Shown here: piece after piece, positions 45,248 to 54,410 of the stretch | How positions within the stretch are numbered: the first letter of the stretch is position 1 | How the letters are laid out: each line of letters opens with the position of its first letter | NCBI RefSeq assembly: GCF_001422725.1 | Contig: NZ_LMMA01000032.1 | Coordinates: forward strand, 729,198 to 793,197 | DNA length: 64,000 nt | Direction: 5' to 3' | Source: Flavobacterium sp. Leaf82 | Lineage (GTDB): Bacteria > Bacteroidota > Bacteroidia > Flavobacteriales > Flavobacteriaceae | Made by a program: the position numbers and the translations under genes | The notes under the pieces: generated by a model | Told to the model about the DNA's origin: nothing | The model's input: only the letters and a program-made list of their open reading frames with translations | Database searches by the model: none

Positions 45248-45850
45248 TTATTCCTTATATAAAATAATAGTGGCTTTATAACCTGTACCAACATTCCATT
45301 GGCTGGCTTCTATAACAGCACCTTTATCATCATAAACCTGAAATTCTGCTGTATTTGGCGAAGCCGAACCTTCGTTTAAAGCTTCAAAATCGATTTTGTT
45401 AATTCCGGGAACTAATGTTATTTTAAATCCCTGAAATTCTCCCACTAAATTTACTTCTGGTTCGATAACTTTATCATTAAGAAATACTCTTATTTTATCG
45501 CCATCTACAAAAGCGGCATCACGATAACGAACTGTAGAAACGGCTGTACTGGTTACAAAAGCGCCCAGATATTCATTTCTTCTATAAAAAATACCTTCGA
45601 CATTTGCTTCTTTTTTATACAGGCTGTTGTTTTTATAAAGATCATCCGGATTAATTTTTATAACAGTGGGTTCTTTTACCGGAGGCTGCTCATTTGGAGG
45701 AGTCTCAGTTGGCGGAAGTGGTTCTTTCAATTCAGAATTTTTAGCCGGAATAGGTTTGTATTTGTCTTTTAATTCTTTTTGCGAATATCCTTGTAGAGAG
45801 AGGCTTAATATAGTGACCAGAAACAATATTTTTTTCATACTTTTTTTCAT
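45248..45850 (-). CDS. Secreted hypothetical protein with Pro-rich linker
   Basis: A 200-residue exported protein. A second Met at codon 5 (45838) may be the real start, giving a better signal peptide (KKILFLVTILSLSLQGYSQ). Then comes a Pro/Glu-rich disordered linker (about 38-62; EPLPPTETPPNEQPPVKEP) and a beta-rich domain (about 85-200; RRNEYLGAFVTSTAVSTVRY). The family is not recognised. It lies between terminators and is monocistronic. Confidence 0.7.
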   Translation of the reverse strand: MKKSMKKILFLVTILSLSLQGYSQKELKDKYKPIPAKNSELKEPLPPTETPPNEQPPVKEPTVIKINPDDLYKNNSLYKKEANVEGIFYRRNEYLGAFVTSTAVSTVRYRDAAFVDGDKIRVFLNDKVIEPEVNLVGEFQGFKITLVPGINKIDFEALNEGSASPNTAEFQVYDDKGAVIEASQWNVGTGYKATIILYKE

Positions 45851-45957
45851 TTAATAAAACTAATTAGTCGTTAAAACAAAATGCATAACGTCTCTTTATA
45901 AAACATTTAATTAAGCAATTTATTGCCTTTATTGGCAATTATTTATACATAAAAAAT

Positions 45958-45997
45958 AAACCCGACGGTCTCGAAGCTTCGGAACTGACGGGTTTAA
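45958..45997 (-). terminator. Terminator after META-domain lipoprotein gene
   Basis: AAACCCG / CGGGTTT ends with an inner palindrome CGAAGCTTCG, directly downstream (minus strand) of the META-domain gene. Confidence 0.75.
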
Positions 45998-46020
45998 ATC
46001 CTGATAAAAATACCAGTTTA

Positions 46021-46455
46021 TTATTTTGTTACTTTTTTAAATCGCATCATTGGGATGTCTTTCATATTCAAATTAAGTTTCCCGTCTTTATCGATAGAAT
46101 AGCTGTCGATTTTTTTAATGGTCTGTAAAAAAGTTTGTTCGCCGCCGCCTTCACAAAACATCAAAGTTGCCGGACCTTGCTCTCCAAAAGTAAGCGAATT
46201 TCCTTTTAGGGTAAATGGTGCACTGTAACCGTTGCAACCCGCATTTCCGTAAACTTCGCCTTTTTCTTTGTCAAACTTTAAATAGGGTTTTTTATCCGGA
46301 TACAAACCTTGAAAAGCGATACGAGGACCAGAAATATATTCTAATTCCCAGGATGTATTGTAGAGATCATCAGTTTTTGCAGTTTCCTTCATCGTTGTAC
46401 AGGAATTAAAAGATAGCGTTAAAACAGTAATGAATAGTAGTATGTAATTTTTCAT
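46021..46455 (-). CDS. META-domain (HslJ-like) lipoprotein
   Basis: A 144-residue lipoprotein (lipobox FNSC, Cys19) with one META domain: LYNTSWELEYISGPRIAFQG, the signature GNAGCNGYSAPFTLKGNSLT and the PATLMFCEGGGEQTFLQTI stretch. META proteins such as E. coli HslJ are linked to heat and novobiocin tolerance; their biochemistry is unknown. The two internal Cys may form a disulfide. Confidence 0.85.
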   Translation of the reverse strand: MKNYILLFITVLTLSFNSCTTMKETAKTDDLYNTSWELEYISGPRIAFQGLYPDKKPYLKFDKEKGEVYGNAGCNGYSAPFTLKGNSLTFGEQGPATLMFCEGGGEQTFLQTIKKIDSYSIDKDGKLNLNMKDIPMMRFKKVTK

Positions 46456-46554
46456 AAAATAAGATTTTAAAATATAAATTTAAAGATTTTTATCAGAATT
46501 CAAGTGATAAAAAACGGTTTTTTTAAGACATTATAAGATTATTGAGTAATATAA

Positions 46555-48021
46555 TTATTTACTTTTTTTCAGCGCATCGATTAATTCTACCATATCCACA
46601 ACGGCATAAGTAGAGGAATAATCAGATACGGCATAAGGTAATATTAGGCTATTGTTATGAATAATTGCTCCGCAGGAATATACCACATTTGGTACATATC
46701 CTTCACGTTCGTCTTCGAGTGGCGAAAGCAAAGGTTCTTTAAGTCTTCCTATTTCTTTAGACGGGTCGTCAAGATCAAATAATGAAGCTCCTATGCAATA
46801 ACGTCGCATTGTACCTACACCGTGAGTGATAACAAGCCAGCCTTCTGTAGTCCAGAGCGGTGATCCGCAGTTTCCTATTTGGGTAAGTTCCCAGGTATAA
46901 CGTGGTTCTTGTAAAAGTATAGGATTGTTCCATTGTGTAACCCTTTCAGAGTACATAATATAATTGTTTACACCGTCGATTCTGGCTAACATGGCATATT
47001 TACCTTTTATTTTTCTTGGAAACAATGCCAGATTTTTATTTTGGGCACCAATACCGTGAAGAGGCATTACTCTAAAGGTGTAAAAATCTTCGGTAGAAAT
47101 AAGTTTAGGCAAAATCGTGTGTCCGTTATAAGCCGTATAAGTTGCCATAACGCGATTTGAACCATCGTCATCAATAAAACGCACAAATCGTGCATCTTCG
47201 ATACCGCGGCTTTCAGACTCTGATATTGGAAATATAACGCGCTCCGTAATATCTGAGTCGTGCTTGAATTGCAAATCATAAAAAGAATCAGCCAGCCAAA
47301 TTATTTCCTCCAGTGCAGTTCTTCTTTCCTGACGGATTGATGGATCGTTTAAGGCTGTATTTACTACACTTTTTAGTACGGCAAATTCAAACTCCTGTGG
47401 CAAATCCTGCATAATTTGCGCAATATATTTGTCCTGCGTATGCATTTCTGACAATTTCAATAAAAATCGCTCTTTATTGAATAAGGTTTTATGCTCAATC
47501 TCGGCCTTATCAATATTATGACCAATTTTCATGATCTGCAGGTTGTTGTCTTTATCCAGAATTCCTCTTCTAAAAACTATCGAGGAAATATGACCTTCTC
47601 CGGTTGCACGAAAAGAAATGATAACGCGTTTTTCGCCAGCTTCAAGACCTGACTGGTCAAAATCTTCTACAATCGAAGGGTTGAAAATAGCAGCAGATTC
47701 TATCGCATATTCCATAGTGCAATACGAACCTATAAGCATTTTTCGATCCAGTGAAATAGCTTCATAATCTATTTGCATGGCTTCGATCATATCTCTTATT
47801 TTTTCGCAATGCCTGAAAAATATAGCCGAAATATTTCTATGACGCCTTGCAAATTCACGAAGCGTTTGTTCTAATGTTTCTAATACCTGCTTTTCATCCA
47901 GCATCATTATCCTGGCAACCATTTGCTGGGTCCGTTCTTCGCCATTCATAAAATATCGTGCAACAACTCTTTTTGAATCTGGTGTGAATTTTATGTTTTT
48001 ACGGATGACTGATACTCGCAT
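46555..48021 (-). CDS. GH130-family glycoside phosphorylase/hydrolase
   Basis: A 488-residue cytosolic enzyme. A long N-terminal helical extension (about 1-170) is followed by a five-bladed propeller of GH130 type, with SRGIEDARFVRF, LALFPRKIKGKY, NCGSPLWTTEGWLVITHGVG and EGYVPNVVYSCGAI. GH130 members phosphorylyse or hydrolyse beta-mannosides. The extension is seen in a subgroup often found near glycosyltransferases, but no such gene is adjacent here. The exact glycan is unknown. Confidence 0.85.
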   Translation of the reverse strand: MRVSVIRKNIKFTPDSKRVVARYFMNGEERTQQMVARIMMLDEKQVLETLEQTLREFARRHRNISAIFFRHCEKIRDMIEAMQIDYEAISLDRKMLIGSYCTMEYAIESAAIFNPSIVEDFDQSGLEAGEKRVIISFRATGEGHISSIVFRRGILDKDNNLQIMKIGHNIDKAEIEHKTLFNKERFLLKLSEMHTQDKYIAQIMQDLPQEFEFAVLKSVVNTALNDPSIRQERRTALEEIIWLADSFYDLQFKHDSDITERVIFPISESESRGIEDARFVRFIDDDGSNRVMATYTAYNGHTILPKLISTEDFYTFRVMPLHGIGAQNKNLALFPRKIKGKYAMLARIDGVNNYIMYSERVTQWNNPILLQEPRYTWELTQIGNCGSPLWTTEGWLVITHGVGTMRRYCIGASLFDLDDPSKEIGRLKEPLLSPLEDEREGYVPNVVYSCGAIIHNNSLILPYAVSDYSSTYAVVDMVELIDALKKSK

Positions 48022-48400
48022 AATTTGTATGTTTTTGTGTTTTTTAGAAAAGTTATTTCAGGTTAAAAAAGAATTGAATTGTACCTGTTTGAAACAATAT
48101 TAATTCTCCATTTTGTTTCTATTCCTATACAAGTTAATGATTTTGTTAACTAAATAAAACTTTATTTTTAAAATTTTAGCAGACTTTTTACTTATTAATG
48201 TTTGCTTTACAATTAAAATGATAGAGCATCAAAGATTCAAAACGGGTATTAAACGTATTACAATAAAAGCCATAAAGACTGAAATAGTTAAATTATAGTA
48301 AAAGATGATATAACGCAAAAAAGTGCTAAATGTGTTTATTTAGCACTTTTTATATTTAATTTTCAGATTTTATTTTAAAACCATATATGTAAGATAAATG
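48022..48400. other. Intergenic region with terminator
   Basis: At 48317-48352 AAAAAGTGCTAAA / TTTAGCACTTTTT forms a strong hairpin at the end (minus strand) of the DoxD-like gene, usable from both sides. The rest of the 379 bp is AT-rich with no ORF; a short CAGGT/ACCTG pairing at 48060-48088 is weak. Confidence 0.7.
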
Positions 48401-49411
48401 CTATAAAGCAACTTTTTGTGTCCATTTTTCTCCACTGATATCGATTAATTCCAGCGTATATTTTTCGGTTTTATTCTTGATTGGTGCGATTCGAAAATTC
48501 AGTGTGGCTTTTGCGCCCAATGGCAAAATAAGGCTGTGTTTTCCGGATTTTACTTTGGCAACATAATCGTTTTTGATTTGTTCTTTTGCCAAATTAGAAA
48601 GTTGTGTCTGATTTTGTTCAAAAATAACATTTCCCTCTTCGTCTTTTACTTTAATACCAATAAGAAAAGAACCATAAACATCTGCTCCTTCATCCCTGAA
48701 TACCGTAAAACTTAAAGTGTTATTTTCTATAAAACTATTACTGATCGTAACATGTGGTTTTACAGAAAGATTATGTAGTTTGCCATAAACGCCTCCATGA
48801 AAATATTGATTGGTAAATAAGGTTAATGCCATTATAAATACAGATCCTGCCAATACAATTTTGCTTGTTGTATGATCTTTTAAGGGTAAAGGTCCGGAAC
48901 CTAAAAATTTGAATCCTTTTTTAGACGTAAACGGTTTATTTTTCCTGATGAAATATTCGTCAAGAGAATATTTTCCTCCGCCGGACATAAAAATCGTAAA
49001 ACCTGCTGCTACGCCAAGAATCCCAATTTGCCATTCGTCAAGACAAGTAGTTCCAAGCCATCCGGAACCCAGTAAAATACCAAACGCGAGACCAAAAACG
49101 CCTATACTCATTAATCTGGTAAAAAAACCAAGCAGAAATAGAAAGCCAACAATTCCTTCGATAACTGTAAACGAAACCATTGCCCACCAAAGACTTTCCG
49201 GATTAGACACAAGATGTTCTATAATAGGTTTTATGCCCAATGCATGAGGAAGAAAATGATTGAATTTTTCGCCAATATATCCCGCTTCATCAGGATTTAA
49301 TTTATTTTCTAAAATTAGTCTTCTCCAGAAAGCAGAAAAATAAGTCCAGCCTGCCACCCAGCGCAAAGCCGTGGTAAACATTCCGCTATATAAATAGGTT
49401 TGATTGTTCAT
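48401..49411 (-). CDS. DoxD-DoxA fusion (thiosulfate:quinone oxidoreductase-like)
   Basis: A 336-residue membrane protein. The N-terminal part (about 1-150) has four helices and the DoxD signature LRWVAGWTYFSAFWRRLI, with GFFTRLMSIGVFGLAFGILL. A fifth helix lies at about 183-203. The C-terminal domain (about 210-336) is an Ig-like DoxA-type fold (FTVFRDEGADVYGSFLIGIK). In Acidianus, separate DoxD and DoxA subunits form thiosulfate:quinone oxidoreductase; Bacteroidota often have the fused form, whose function is untested. It could link sulfur oxidation to quinones, in keeping with the sulfur locus 4 kb away. Confidence 0.8.
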   Translation of the reverse strand: MNNQTYLYSGMFTTALRWVAGWTYFSAFWRRLILENKLNPDEAGYIGEKFNHFLPHALGIKPIIEHLVSNPESLWWAMVSFTVIEGIVGFLFLLGFFTRLMSIGVFGLAFGILLGSGWLGTTCLDEWQIGILGVAAGFTIFMSGGGKYSLDEYFIRKNKPFTSKKGFKFLGSGPLPLKDHTTSKIVLAGSVFIMALTLFTNQYFHGGVYGKLHNLSVKPHVTISNSFIENNTLSFTVFRDEGADVYGSFLIGIKVKDEEGNVIFEQNQTQLSNLAKEQIKNDYVAKVKSGKHSLILPLGAKATLNFRIAPIKNKTEKYTLELIDISGEKWTQKVAL

Positions 49412-49493
49412 TTTGATATGAATTTAATGATGAAAAATACGTAAAGCCTCAATACAATTAGTATTGAAGCGCGTGTTGCTTGTAATCAAAAAA

Positions 49494-49850
49494 TCAAATC
49501 AAATATTGTTCGTGTAATAAATAGACGGGAATAATTTTGAATGTCTTTTTCTCGCGAACAGAAGTTTTGGGTGTTGTAAGTGAAATAACAGTTTGCTGAA
49601 AAACAGCAAAACGCGAAGAATAAGTATTTTTTAAATCGTGCTTCTGAAGTAAACCTGAAACTTTCTTAGCGGTTTTATCTATCGTTATAAAACAAACAGA
49701 CGAATCAGCATTGAGGTTATTTTTTAATTGGTTTATCGGAATATCCAAAACGAGTTTAATTTCTCTTTTGGCGGTGCAGGGCAGGCATACAAAAAACAAC
49801 ATCAATACGATGAGTGTTCTTGATAAAATATTTTTTATGCCATATTGCAT
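49494..49850 (-). CDS. Small secreted hypothetical protein
   Basis: A 118-residue protein with a signal peptide (about to CLPCTAKR). The mature part is beta-rich (REIKLVLDIPINQLKN, SVCFITIDKTAKKVSGLLQ). No family recognised. It lies 82 bp upstream of the DoxD-DoxA gene on the same strand and may be cotranscribed with it. Confidence 0.55.
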   Translation of the reverse strand: MQYGIKNILSRTLIVLMLFFVCLPCTAKREIKLVLDIPINQLKNNLNADSSVCFITIDKTAKKVSGLLQKHDLKNTYSSRFAVFQQTVISLTTPKTSVREKKTFKIIPVYLLHEQYLI

Positions 49851-49947
49851 TCTGCTATTTTTTTTAGAATCTCAAATATAGCAAAAAAATCCTGTAATGT
49901 CAGAAAATAAAGGCTTTGACAAAACGGGAATTACTTTATCACTACAA

Positions 49948-50862
49948 TTAAATCCATTCTCCGGATTCCTTATAATCGTCCGGCAAATAAGTAAGATATT
50001 GAACCATTCTTGGTTTTTTGCCTTTGTTTGGCGTTGCACAATGCGGTAATCTATTGTCCCAAATTATAAAATCTCCGGTGTTTCCTAATATTGGCTCGGG
50101 TTTTAAGGTTTTAACCGCTTTTTCTCTGGGATTTTCATTCGGTTCAAGAGTATTGAGCCAATGATTTATAATGTTATGAAAACCCGGAACACAATGAAAA
50201 GCGCCATCATCAGCACCACAATCAGTAAGATAAAGTAGTCCCTGAAGACCAAAATTTATAGGCTGTTTTAAACTGGTATCCCAATGAAGCGAACTTCCTA
50301 AAAAAGTGAATTCGTCAGTTTCAGGAGGGTTAAAACTAACTTTGTCTATTGTTTTGTATATTTTAGAGGAATTATAAAGTTGTTCGTACGCTTTTTTTAT
50401 CCTTGGCGAAAGCCTGTTTCTATTCAGGGTTTCATGATCAGAAAAATTAAGCATTAATCCCTTTTGTTCCTGATGTCTTTTGTACCACGTTTCTTTTTTG
50501 TTGGAATCCATTTCCAGATAATGCCAAATGGCTTGTTGTGTCGCTTCGCAATCTTGCTCAGAGATGGCATTTTTTATAATAACATATCCGTTTTTAGTCC
50601 AAAATTCAAGATCTTGTTCTGTAAGTACATCATTTGTAAAATCATCAACAGCCGTATTTTTATTTTGTCTTGCATTGATCCAGATTTTAAAAGTCTCAAA
50701 ATCAGGTTTTTCAAAATATAGAAATTGAAGTGTTTCCTCCATACTAATCCCTAACAGATACAAGGCTTTAATTTCTTCGTTCCAGTTTTGAGAATTGGCG
50801 GCAGAAACGCCGGAAGGATTTAAAGTACTTATCCATAGTTTTTCAAGAATATTCCAAGGCAT
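49948..50862 (-). CDS. Phytanoyl-CoA dioxygenase (PhyH)-family protein
   Basis: A 304-residue Fe(II)/2-oxoglutarate oxygenase of PhyH type. The helical N-terminus (1-80) differs from classical PhyH. The oxygenase part begins FWTKNGYVIIKNAIS, with iron ligands His193 and Asp195 in SLHWDTSL and His274 in NRLPHCA, and the 2-oxoglutarate Arg285 in KKPRMVQYLTYLP. PhyH-type enzymes hydroxylate small molecules or peptides. It follows the tape-measure-domain gene by 21 bp, so both are probably made together. The substrate is unknown. Confidence 0.85.
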   Translation of the reverse strand: MPWNILEKLWISTLNPSGVSAANSQNWNEEIKALYLLGISMEETLQFLYFEKPDFETFKIWINARQNKNTAVDDFTNDVLTEQDLEFWTKNGYVIIKNAISEQDCEATQQAIWHYLEMDSNKKETWYKRHQEQKGLMLNFSDHETLNRNRLSPRIKKAYEQLYNSSKIYKTIDKVSFNPPETDEFTFLGSSLHWDTSLKQPINFGLQGLLYLTDCGADDGAFHCVPGFHNIINHWLNTLEPNENPREKAVKTLKPEPILGNTGDFIIWDNRLPHCATPNKGKKPRMVQYLTYLPDDYKESGEWI

Positions 50863-50883
50863 TTTTTTGCGGTTTTATAGTTT

Positions 50884-51450
50884 TTAATAAGGCCAGATAA
50901 CGTGCAATGGTTTATTCATCCAGGGATATTTTATAATGGAAAACGAATAAGGAGATTTATTTAATAAGATATCATAAGCTCTTTTTTCTACGGCAAGTTC
51001 CCATATTTCCTCTAATTCTAAAAGTGATCCGTCCCTAACAAGCCAATTGCCTCTAAAACCATTTATAGAGCAGTCACCAATTGCCGGCCAATGAGAAATG
51101 GCAGCATTTAGTAATCCTTCCATAAGGCTTTTATTCTCATGTGTAATATCAATTCTATCTGGAATATTATCAGTTATAGACAAACCGCAAAGTACTTTAT
51201 TTAAGGGTAAATAGATATTTTCTGTTTCCTGTGATCCGGTAACAATATATTGTAAATATTGCACCGCTTTTTTTTGATTTTCTACACTTGTAAAATCATT
51301 ATCCTTAACGAGACCCAGTCTTTCAAACAGCAAAACGATATAATTGTTTAAAAGAACAATTCCTGCATTTTTTACAGCTATGTTGTTTTTGACTAGAGTT
51401 TCATTGATTTTAGATCTTTTTGCAGGTTCATTTTCAGAAGATATTCCCAT
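50884..51450 (-). CDS. Orphan contractile-injection-system tape-measure C-terminal domain
   Basis: A 188-residue cytosolic protein matching the C-terminal domain of contractile injection system tape-measure proteins (CIS_TMP). Cues are NAGIVLLNNYIVLLFERLGL, KKAVQYLQYIVTGSQ, LPLNKVLCGL, NAAISHWPAIGDCSINGFRG, WLVRDGSLLELEEIWELAVE and a final YPWMNKPLHVIWPY. In eCIS and T6SS-iv loci this domain ends a protein of about a thousand residues; here it stands alone with a short N-terminus. No tail sheath, tube or baseplate gene is nearby. It forms a unit with a PhyH gene. The role is unknown. Confidence 0.8.
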   Translation of the reverse strand: MGISSENEPAKRSKINETLVKNNIAVKNAGIVLLNNYIVLLFERLGLVKDNDFTSVENQKKAVQYLQYIVTGSQETENIYLPLNKVLCGLSITDNIPDRIDITHENKSLMEGLLNAAISHWPAIGDCSINGFRGNWLVRDGSLLELEEIWELAVEKRAYDILLNKSPYSFSIIKYPWMNKPLHVIWPY

Positions 51451-51546
51451 TTTGATTTTTATTAGTTATGAATACAAAACCAACATAAAATTAAAAATCT
51501 TTTATTGATAACAGACTAAGTATTTATACCTGATCTGGTTTTTTAA

Positions 51547-52089
51547 TCATTGAGGATTTCTTAAAGTATACGTGACAAGGTTTTTTATATTTTCATGTGT
51601 ATTGTTATACTTTTTATCTTCGAATTCAAAATTGAACTTTTTTAAAATGGCTACAGAATTGACATTATCAGCTGATGGAAAGGCAGAAATTATTTTTGCT
51701 TTCATGCTGTCAAATGCATATTCTATTATTCTTTTGATGGCTTCACTCATTATTCCTTTGCCTTGAAATTCAGTCAGCATTTCATATCCAATTTCGACAA
51801 TTTCATTTTCAGTATCAAAATTCCACAAACAAACAGATCCAATCATATCATTGCTTTCTTTTAGTCTTATAATCCAGTAAATGCATTCGCTTTTGTCTGT
51901 TAAATTTTGTATTTTAAGGATATATTCCTCTGCTGTTTTCAATGTAGATGAATTATCCCTGCCAACAAATGCATTTACAATTTCATCAGAACGAAGCTTA
52001 TGAATAAAGACAGCATCATTACTTTCAATATTTCGCAATACTAACCTTTCTGTTGTGAGTTGTGGGAATTTTTTAAAATTTAATACCAT
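51547..52089 (-). CDS. GNAT-family N-acetyltransferase (RimJ/RimL type)
   Basis: A 180-residue acetyltransferase. LTTERLVLRNIESNDAVFI opens the fold. The strand IYWIIRLKESNDMIGSVCLW and the acetyl-CoA loop YEMLTEFQGKGIMSEAIKRI (Q-x-G-x-G/A type) are present, as is NSVAILKKFNFEFE. RimJ/RimL-like members acetylate N-termini of ribosomal proteins, antibiotics or metabolites. No target is shown by the context; it is likely its own unit. Confidence 0.85.
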   Translation of the reverse strand: MVLNFKKFPQLTTERLVLRNIESNDAVFIHKLRSDEIVNAFVGRDNSSTLKTAEEYILKIQNLTDKSECIYWIIRLKESNDMIGSVCLWNFDTENEIVEIGYEMLTEFQGKGIMSEAIKRIIEYAFDSMKAKIISAFPSADNVNSVAILKKFNFEFEDKKYNNTHENIKNLVTYTLRNPQ

Positions 52090-52172
52090 TTTTCTAATCT
52101 TTAAATTGTTAGAATATTGAAATGAGTGTAATTCTCTGTTTTTTGATTATGAAAGTTAAAAAATAAATAACA

Positions 52173-52180
52173 TACATTTG
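52173..52180 (+). promoter_or_regulatory. Candidate -7 element for Crp-type gene
   Basis: TACATTTG fits TAnnTTTG, 36 bp upstream of the ATG at 52216. A TTTTG lies 27 bp further upstream, beyond the best spacing. Confidence 0.45.
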
Positions 52181-52215
52181 TTCTACTTCATAATTCATAA
52201 AGTAAATATTTTAAA

Positions 52216-52800
52216 ATGTACGATATCATTTTCAAACATCTTGAAGAGAAAGTCTCATTAACTGAAGCAGAAAAGGAACTGATCAAGACTTTTTTTAAGT
52301 TTAAAAAATTAAAGAAAAAGCAATTTGTGGTTGTTGAAGGTCACGTTTGCAACTATCTGACATTTGTTTCGAAAGGACTTCTAAAAGCGTATAATGTTGA
52401 TGATAAAGGCAATGAACATATCAATCAGTTTTCGCCAGAAGGTTGGTGGACATCTGATATGAACAGTTTTTTTAGCGGCGGAATTTCTTTTTACAGTATT
52501 GATGCGATGGAGGATTCAGAAGTTTTACTGATTACGAGAGAAGATTTTGAGAATTTAACGATACAAGTTCCAGTAATGGATAGATATTTTCGCTTACTTT
52601 TTCAAAATAGCCTAATCACAAAAGAGCGAAGATTAATAAGTTCACATACACATACTGCAGAAGAAAAGTACAGGCATATTTTAGAAAATAATCCCGATTT
52701 AATGAAACGAATACCGCAAAACTTATTGGCTTCGTATCTTGGACTTTCTCCTGAAACGCTGAGTCGTCTCAAAAAGAATATAATTTTTGATGCGAAATAA
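52216..52800 (+). CDS. Crp/Fnr-family transcription regulator
   Basis: A 194-residue regulator of the same group as that at 23483. The cNMP-like barrel shows KKKQFVVVEGHVCNYLTFVS and GLLKAYNVDDKGNEHINQFS. The helix-turn-helix is IPQNLLASYLGLSPETLSRL. It lies 84 bp upstream of a PRISE-type reductase gene in the same direction and probably controls it. Confidence 0.85.
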   Translation: MYDIIFKHLEEKVSLTEAEKELIKTFFKFKKLKKKQFVVVEGHVCNYLTFVSKGLLKAYNVDDKGNEHINQFSPEGWWTSDMNSFFSGGISFYSIDAMEDSEVLLITREDFENLTIQVPVMDRYFRLLFQNSLITKERRLISSHTHTAEEKYRHILENNPDLMKRIPQNLLASYLGLSPETLSRLKKNIIFDAK

Positions 52801-52884
52801 TTGATTTAGATCAAGCGAATTTCTTGTTTCAGGTCATCTTTCTGAATATGGTTTGTGAAGTAATTTTGTAAAAAATAATTACTT

Positions 52885-53985
52885 ATGGATTCTAAAAAAA
52901 CACCAATACAAGAAACAACCGGAAATATAGCCTTAGTAGTAGGGGCAACCGGTATTGCAGGAAGTAATCTTGCAATAAAACTTCTGGAGAACGGATGGAC
53001 AGTCTATGGACTTTCCCGAAATCCGAAAAATGATATTAAGGGTTTACATTCAATTGCTGCTGATTTACTGGATACCAAATCATTAGAGGTTGCCTTAATT
53101 GATTGTAAGCCTACACATGTTTTTTTTACAACATGGATGCGAAATGATACTGAAGAAGAAAACATCAGGGTTAATAGCGCTATGGTTCGAAATTTACTGA
53201 ACGCATTATCTCCTAAAAAATCAGTAAAACATGTTTCGTTAGTTACAGGTTTAAAACATTATTTAGGACCATTTGATGCTTATGCTACGGCCGGAACTTT
53301 GCCGGAAACACCATTAAGAGAAGAACAGCCCAGATTAGACTTGCCTAATTTTTATTATGCACAAGAAGATGAAGTTTATGAAGCTGCTGCAAGAGATGGT
53401 TTTACCTGGAATATACACAGACCACACACGCTAATTGGTAAAACGATTGGGAACGCCATGAATATGGGCACAACATTAGCGGTTTATGCCAGTATTTGTA
53501 AGCAGGAGGGAACTCCGTTTATATGGCCGGGTTCTGATGCGCAATGGAACGGGGTATCTGATGTTACGGATGCTAAAGTTCTGGCTGAACAAATTATCTG
53601 GTCTGCTACAAATCCTGAAGCTCACAATCAGGCTTTTAACATCACAAACGGAGACGTTTTTAGATGGAAATGGCTGTGGCCAAAAATAGCAGAATGGTTT
53701 GATATTGAATTTGAAGGATATAACGGAACCGTAAAACCGCTTGAAAGTGTGTTAAATGAAAAAAATGCTATCTGGAAATCAATTGCAAGAGAACATCAAT
53801 TAATAGAAGACGATTTGGGGCAGCTCGCATCTGCCTGGCATACAGATCTTGATTTAAGCCGTCCTTTAGAAGTTATGACAGATATGTCAAGAAGCAGAAA
53901 ATTGGGTTTTGCAACTTATAAAGATACCAAAGATTCCTTTTTTGAACTGTTTACGCAGTTACGAAACGATAAAATTATACCTTGA
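52885..53985 (+). CDS. PRISE-type SDR (enone reductase-like)
   Basis: A 366-residue atypical short-chain dehydrogenase. Nucleotide-binding VVGATGIAGSNLAIKLLENG, YGLSRNP for NADPH preference, and the PRISE motif NFYYAQEDEVYEAAARDGF with catalytic Tyr are present, as are GLKHYLGPF and IHRPHTLIG. PRISE enzymes (progesterone 5beta-reductase/iridoid synthase-like) reduce activated C=C bonds of enones. In bacteria they may detoxify reactive enones. The Crp-type regulator just upstream suggests inducible expression. Confidence 0.85.
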   Translation: MDSKKTPIQETTGNIALVVGATGIAGSNLAIKLLENGWTVYGLSRNPKNDIKGLHSIAADLLDTKSLEVALIDCKPTHVFFTTWMRNDTEEENIRVNSAMVRNLLNALSPKKSVKHVSLVTGLKHYLGPFDAYATAGTLPETPLREEQPRLDLPNFYYAQEDEVYEAAARDGFTWNIHRPHTLIGKTIGNAMNMGTTLAVYASICKQEGTPFIWPGSDAQWNGVSDVTDAKVLAEQIIWSATNPEAHNQAFNITNGDVFRWKWLWPKIAEWFDIEFEGYNGTVKPLESVLNEKNAIWKSIAREHQLIEDDLGQLASAWHTDLDLSRPLEVMTDMSRSRKLGFATYKDTKDSFFELFTQLRNDKIIP

Positions 53986-54020
53986 AAAATTAATTAGATA
54001 ATTTTTAAGTTGTCATAGAT

Positions 54021-54063
54021 AAAAGCGGGACAAGGAAAAGACTTTCTTTGTCCCGCTTTTATA
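54021..54063 (+). terminator. Terminator after PRISE reductase
   Basis: AAAAGCGGGACAA / TTGTCCCGCTTTT, a perfect 13 bp stem with a T tract. Confidence 0.9.
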
Positions 54064-54216
54064 TTATTAAATAGGGGTTTTATATTATTTATAAATCTTC
54101 AGTATTATGCCATTAACTTTTATTTAGGTTTTTTCTTTCAAAAAAAGAGCTATCTTGCGCAATATTAAAAGCAAGTACTAATGACTATTTCAAATTTTTA
54201 TTTAACAAATAATCAC

Positions 54217-54249
54217 TTGATGCGCCTTATGGGCACGTTATTATATTTG
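54217..54249 (+). promoter_or_regulatory. Good promoter of GreA/B-like gene
   Basis: TTG at 54217-54219, 22 bp, TATATTTG at 54242-54249: both boxes of the Bacteroidota housekeeping promoter. It predicts a leader of about 208 nt before the ATG at 54465. Confidence 0.65.
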
Positions 54250-54286
54250 CATGACGATACTTTCTTAAAAAGCTCTAAGGAGTTTA

Positions 54287-54410
54287 TTTATTAAGCCCTG
54301 TCAAAACTCTGGACAGGGATTCCTTCATTTAGACTGCTCAATTATTTAATCTTCAACTTTCATTTAGGATTAGGATATCATTGAATTCAAATTTACACAA
54401 GGGCTATAAG
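54287..54410 (+). promoter_or_regulatory. Possible structured leader RNA
   Basis: CCCTGTC (54296-54302) pairs with GACAGGG (54312-54318). The same CCCT belongs to AGCCCT (54294-54299), which can instead pair with AGGGCT (54400-54405), extended by TTAT/ATAA. The two pairings exclude each other, as in a switch. No known riboswitch family is recognised. Confidence 0.35.

Noticed and set aside
49948..51450. A complete contractile injection system
   Set aside because: No sheath, tube, spike, baseplate or ATPase genes occur in the window; only the tape-measure-like domain is present.
54181..54294. 37-residue ORF upstream of the GreA/B-like gene
   Set aside because: It overlaps the best promoter in the region (TTG-N22-TATATTTG), so most of it would lie upstream of the transcript.
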